The translations under genes and the position numbers were made by a program. From assembly GCA_964244955.1 (NCBI GenBank), contig CAXTKQ010000009.1, positions 1-51,584 of the forward strand: a DNA stretch of 51,584 bases, read 5' to 3'. The stretch comes from Mucilaginibacter_A sp964244955. Lineage in GTDB: Bacteria; Bacteroidota; Bacteroidia; Sphingobacteriales; Sphingobacteriaceae. Each line of letters opens with the position of its first letter. The first letter of the stretch is position 1. Below, piece by piece: positions 49,793 through 51,584 of the stretch. The notes under the pieces are model-generated. The model saw only the letters and a list, made by a program, of their open reading frames with translations, did no database searches and was not told where the DNA came from.

Positions 49793-50250
49793 AGTTGTAC
49801 CGTTTAACCAAAGCTGTTTATAGCAATGATTTAAGCGGAAAAGGTGCCGAAATAGCCGGAGAGCGTTGGAACAGCAAAGGCGCTGCGCTGCTTTATACTG
49901 CCCAATCTATCGCCTTGGCCACCACAGAAATTGCAGTGCATGTGCTTTTAGGGATATTGCCAAAGGGATATGTTGCCGTTACATACGAACTTCCCTAAGA
50001 GAACGTCATCAAAACATTAAATGCAAGCAAACTTCCTGCAGATTGGAAATCTATTCCGCATTCACATTCCACCCAAATAATCGGAGATGAATTTATATTA
50101 AGCAAAAGGGCTTTGGTTTTAAAAGTGCCGTCTGTTGTGGTTCAAGGCGAGTACAATTTCCTGATCAATCCAAACCATCGGGATTTAAACAAACTTACTA
50201 TTTTAAATATTGAACCTTATGAATTTGATGTCCGGCTGTTTTTAAAGTGA
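49789..50250 (+). pseudogene. RES-domain toxin (ParT-like), broken by an in-frame stop
   Basis: The gene starts MKLYRLTKAVYSNDLSGKGAE and contains GERWNSKGAALLYTAQSIALATTEIAVH. This is the RES domain, whose arginine and glutamate form the NAD-degrading or ADP-ribosylating site. A TAA at 49996-49998, codon 70, stops it after YVAVTYELP. The same frame then continues without further stops for about 83 codons to TGA at 50248 (LPADWKSIPHSHSTQIIGDEF, RALVLKVPSVVVQGEYNFLINP), exactly as full-length RES toxins do. A single nonsense mutation, or a base error, has therefore inactivated it. Confidence 0.85.
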
Positions 50251-50273
50251 GAAAAATTTAAAACAAAAAAATA

Positions 50274-50308
50274 GGCATAAAAGAAGCATCCCATACTTCT
50301 TTTATGCC
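50274..50308. terminator. Tight hairpin made from two repeated words
   Basis: GGCATAAAAGAAG and CTTCTTTTATGCC form a 13-bp stem with a nine-base loop. The arms are the 12-mer (50278-50289) and a variant (50293-50304). It lies between the RES remnant (+) and a small leftward gene. Confidence 0.75.
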
Positions 50309-50325
50309 GGTCAATATTAATTTTT

Positions 50326-50475
50326 CTAAGCCCTTCTGATCACGCCCAAGATTAAAGCGATTACGGCAATTACCAGTAAAACGTGGATGATACCGCCAGC
50401 TACGTGGAAAGCAAAAACGCCTAAAGCCCAGCCAATAACCAGGACAACGGCAATGATGTACAATAATTATCTCAT
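50326..50475 (-). pseudogene. Lmo0937-family small membrane protein with a stop at codon 3
   Basis: The minus strand from the ATG at 50475 reads Met-Arg-stop. The same frame then continues for 46 residues (LLYIIAVVLVIGWALGVFAF, HVAGGIIHVLLVIAVIALIL, GVIRRA), which is the hydrophobic two-helix Lmo0937 family. Family members begin Met-x-x-LLYII, so the TAA at codon 3 replaces a sense codon. Either the gene is newly inactive, translation starts at the TTG of codon 5, or the base call is wrong. The rest of the coding sequence is intact. Confidence 0.65.
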
Positions 50476-50599
50476 GATAAATTGTTTTTTTAAGTGATAG
50501 AATGGTTTAAATAACCATCATCAGAAATAAGAAACCAAGGAAAATGTTTGGCCTGCTTTTGAAAAAAGCGGATAAAAAACCTGCACTTAATTTATTTAA

Positions 50600-51584
50600 T
50601 TACAGCTTCAGCCATTTATTCCTGCTGATAATTTGCAGGTAAGTTGGCTCGGCAATTTCTTCAATCTGGTATTTTATTTTATGTTGTTTTTGCAGGGTTA
50701 CGGGCAGTTGCAACAGCCTTCCGTCGCGCACTAAAGTTAAATCAATGGTATCGCCGGGCAGTAAAAACTGCAATGATTTTTCCAGGTCGGCAATCCGGTT
50801 GCCGTTGATTGCCAGCAGTTCGTCGTTTACGTTAATGCCGGCTTGCCAGGCGGCCGTTCCGCGTTCTATTTGCGTTGCCACCAATTTTCCGGTGGTAAAA
50901 GAAGTACTTAAACCCATAACTGGCTGCGGTTTGGTTTCGGGCGCGCAAACTTTTAAACGCAGGCCGGCGTAACCGAGGTAATGGTTGTAATCCAGGTCTT
51001 CCAAACCATTGATGTAATGATCGTAAATGTGGTTTAAATTGCTTCCCGCCACTTCTTCCAGTGCCGTTTTAAACTCGGCTTCGGTGTAGCCGCGGTTTTC
51101 GGTTTTGTAAAATTGGTTGTACATACGCTTCATCACTTCATCCAAATTGTATTGGTTTTGGGTTTGGTGGATGATGAGCAAATCCAGACAAAGCGCAATC
51201 AGTGAACCTTTTACATAATAAGAAATGGTTGTATTCGGCGTGTTTTCGTTGGGGCGATAAAACTTGATCCAGGCATCAAAACTCGCTTCGGTTACGGTTT
51301 GGGTTTTTCGTCCCGGCGTATTTTCAACCAAAGTAATATCGGCAGCAATGAGTTTGAGGTAAGCCTCCGCAGAAATCAAATTGGCACGGCGCAAAATCAA
51401 ATTATCGTAATAAGCGGTAAAACCTTCGGCAATCCATAAACTGGTGGTGTAGTTTTCCTGCTGATAATTGAACGGGCCTAAAGCTTTGGGCCGCAACCGC
51501 TTCACGTTCCACAAATGGAAATATTCGTGCGAAACCAATCCTAAAAAATCCTGGTAAGTTTTTTCGGCAGCGTAAGCCGTGCGC
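50600..51584 (-). CDS. M61-family (glycyl aminopeptidase-like) metallopeptidase with PDZ domain, 5' end outside the window
   Basis: The visible part is about 327 residues; the start lies beyond the right edge. The zinc site HEYFHLWN and the downstream glutamate in WIAEGFTAYYDNL mark the M61 catalytic domain. A PDZ domain (about 215-290 from the first visible residue) includes GTAAWQAGINVNDELLAINGNRI. M61 enzymes remove glycine or alanine from N-termini and are often periplasmic. A variant repeated word is in frame at 50896-50907 (STSFTTG), at the domain boundary. Confidence 0.9.
   Translation of the reverse strand, partial: RTAYAAEKTYQDFLGLVSHEYFHLWNVKRLRPKALGPFNYQQENYTTSLWIAEGFTAYYDNLILRRANLISAEAYLKLIAADITLVENTPGRKTQTVTEASFDAWIKFYRPNENTPNTTISYYVKGSLIALCLDLLIIHQTQNQYNLDEVMKRMYNQFYKTENRGYTEAEFKTALEEVAGSNLNHIYDHYINGLEDLDYNHYLGYAGLRLKVCAPETKPQPVMGLSTSFTTGKLVATQIERGTAAWQAGINVNDELLAINGNRIADLEKSLQFLLPGDTIDLTLVRDGRLLQLPVTLQKQHKIKYQIEEIAEPTYLQIISRNKWLKL

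Overview
The window looks like a chromosomal segment of a Bacteroidota bacterium, most likely Sphingobacteriaceae (Mucilaginibacter/Pedobacter-like). The reasons are a SusC/SusD pair, several predicted -7 elements of the TAnnTTTG type, a NagB-PIG-L fusion, a bacilliredoxin, a large glycan-utilisation gene set and palindromic repeats between genes. It is a draft assembly: three 10-N spacers (7417-7426, 28279-28288, 39796-39805) each break a gene (folD, susD-like, GH125), and in each case the flanking frames show that the true missing length is not 10.

Layout. 1-7868 is mostly housekeeping: the end of a putative NAD(P)H-hydrate repair enzyme, an ECF sigma/anti-sigma pair, lipA, an OsmC protein, a YtxJ bacilliredoxin, a small lipoprotein, ribH, a TPR membrane protein, recF with a DciA-like gene, and folD. 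7891-14418 carries lepA and a fructosamine-kinase-like gene, each next to an AT-rich two-gene cassette made of an SMC/OLD-type AAA ATPase and a small partner; these resemble phage-defence modules. 14490-18666 holds a PIF1-like helicase with RecQ-like accessory domains and a Y-family polymerase. 18807-22217 is an AraC regulator divergent from a GH26 mannanase and a (manno/cello)biose 2-epimerase. dinB and an aldo/keto reductase follow, with a tRNA-Arg(CCG).

25673-45184 is a glycoprotein/N-glycan-type catabolic region: glycosylasparaginase, CutC, SusD/SusC, a ROK regulator, a GH2 beta-mannosidase-like enzyme, a NagB-PIG-L fusion, GH125, a CBM9-like protein, a GHL10-like protein and GH92. Together these could strip alpha-mannose, then beta-mannose, cleave GlcNAc-Asn, and feed glucosamine-6-phosphate into glycolysis. 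45434-48388 is a molybdopterin cluster (moeA, moaA, moaD, moaE). 48398-50250 holds a YoeB/YefM-type pair and an Xre-RES toxin-antitoxin pair whose toxin is broken by an in-frame stop. An M61 peptidase runs off the right end.

The most striking feature is a short word, ATGCTTCTTTTA (reverse complement TAAAAGAAGCAT). I count 35 exact copies and 10 one- or two-base variants over 51.6 kb. About 0.006 exact copies would be expected by chance. It occurs as inverted pairs in gaps (terminator- or REPIN-like), as single half-sites near start codons, and in frame inside at least 18 coding regions, with an A-tract about one helical turn downstream. Where I can compare with remembered family patterns, the in-gene copies appear to sit on existing residues and not in insertions. 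This pattern resembles DNA-uptake sequences (USS/DUS) more than ordinary mobile repeats. It is absent from both AT-rich AAA cassettes.
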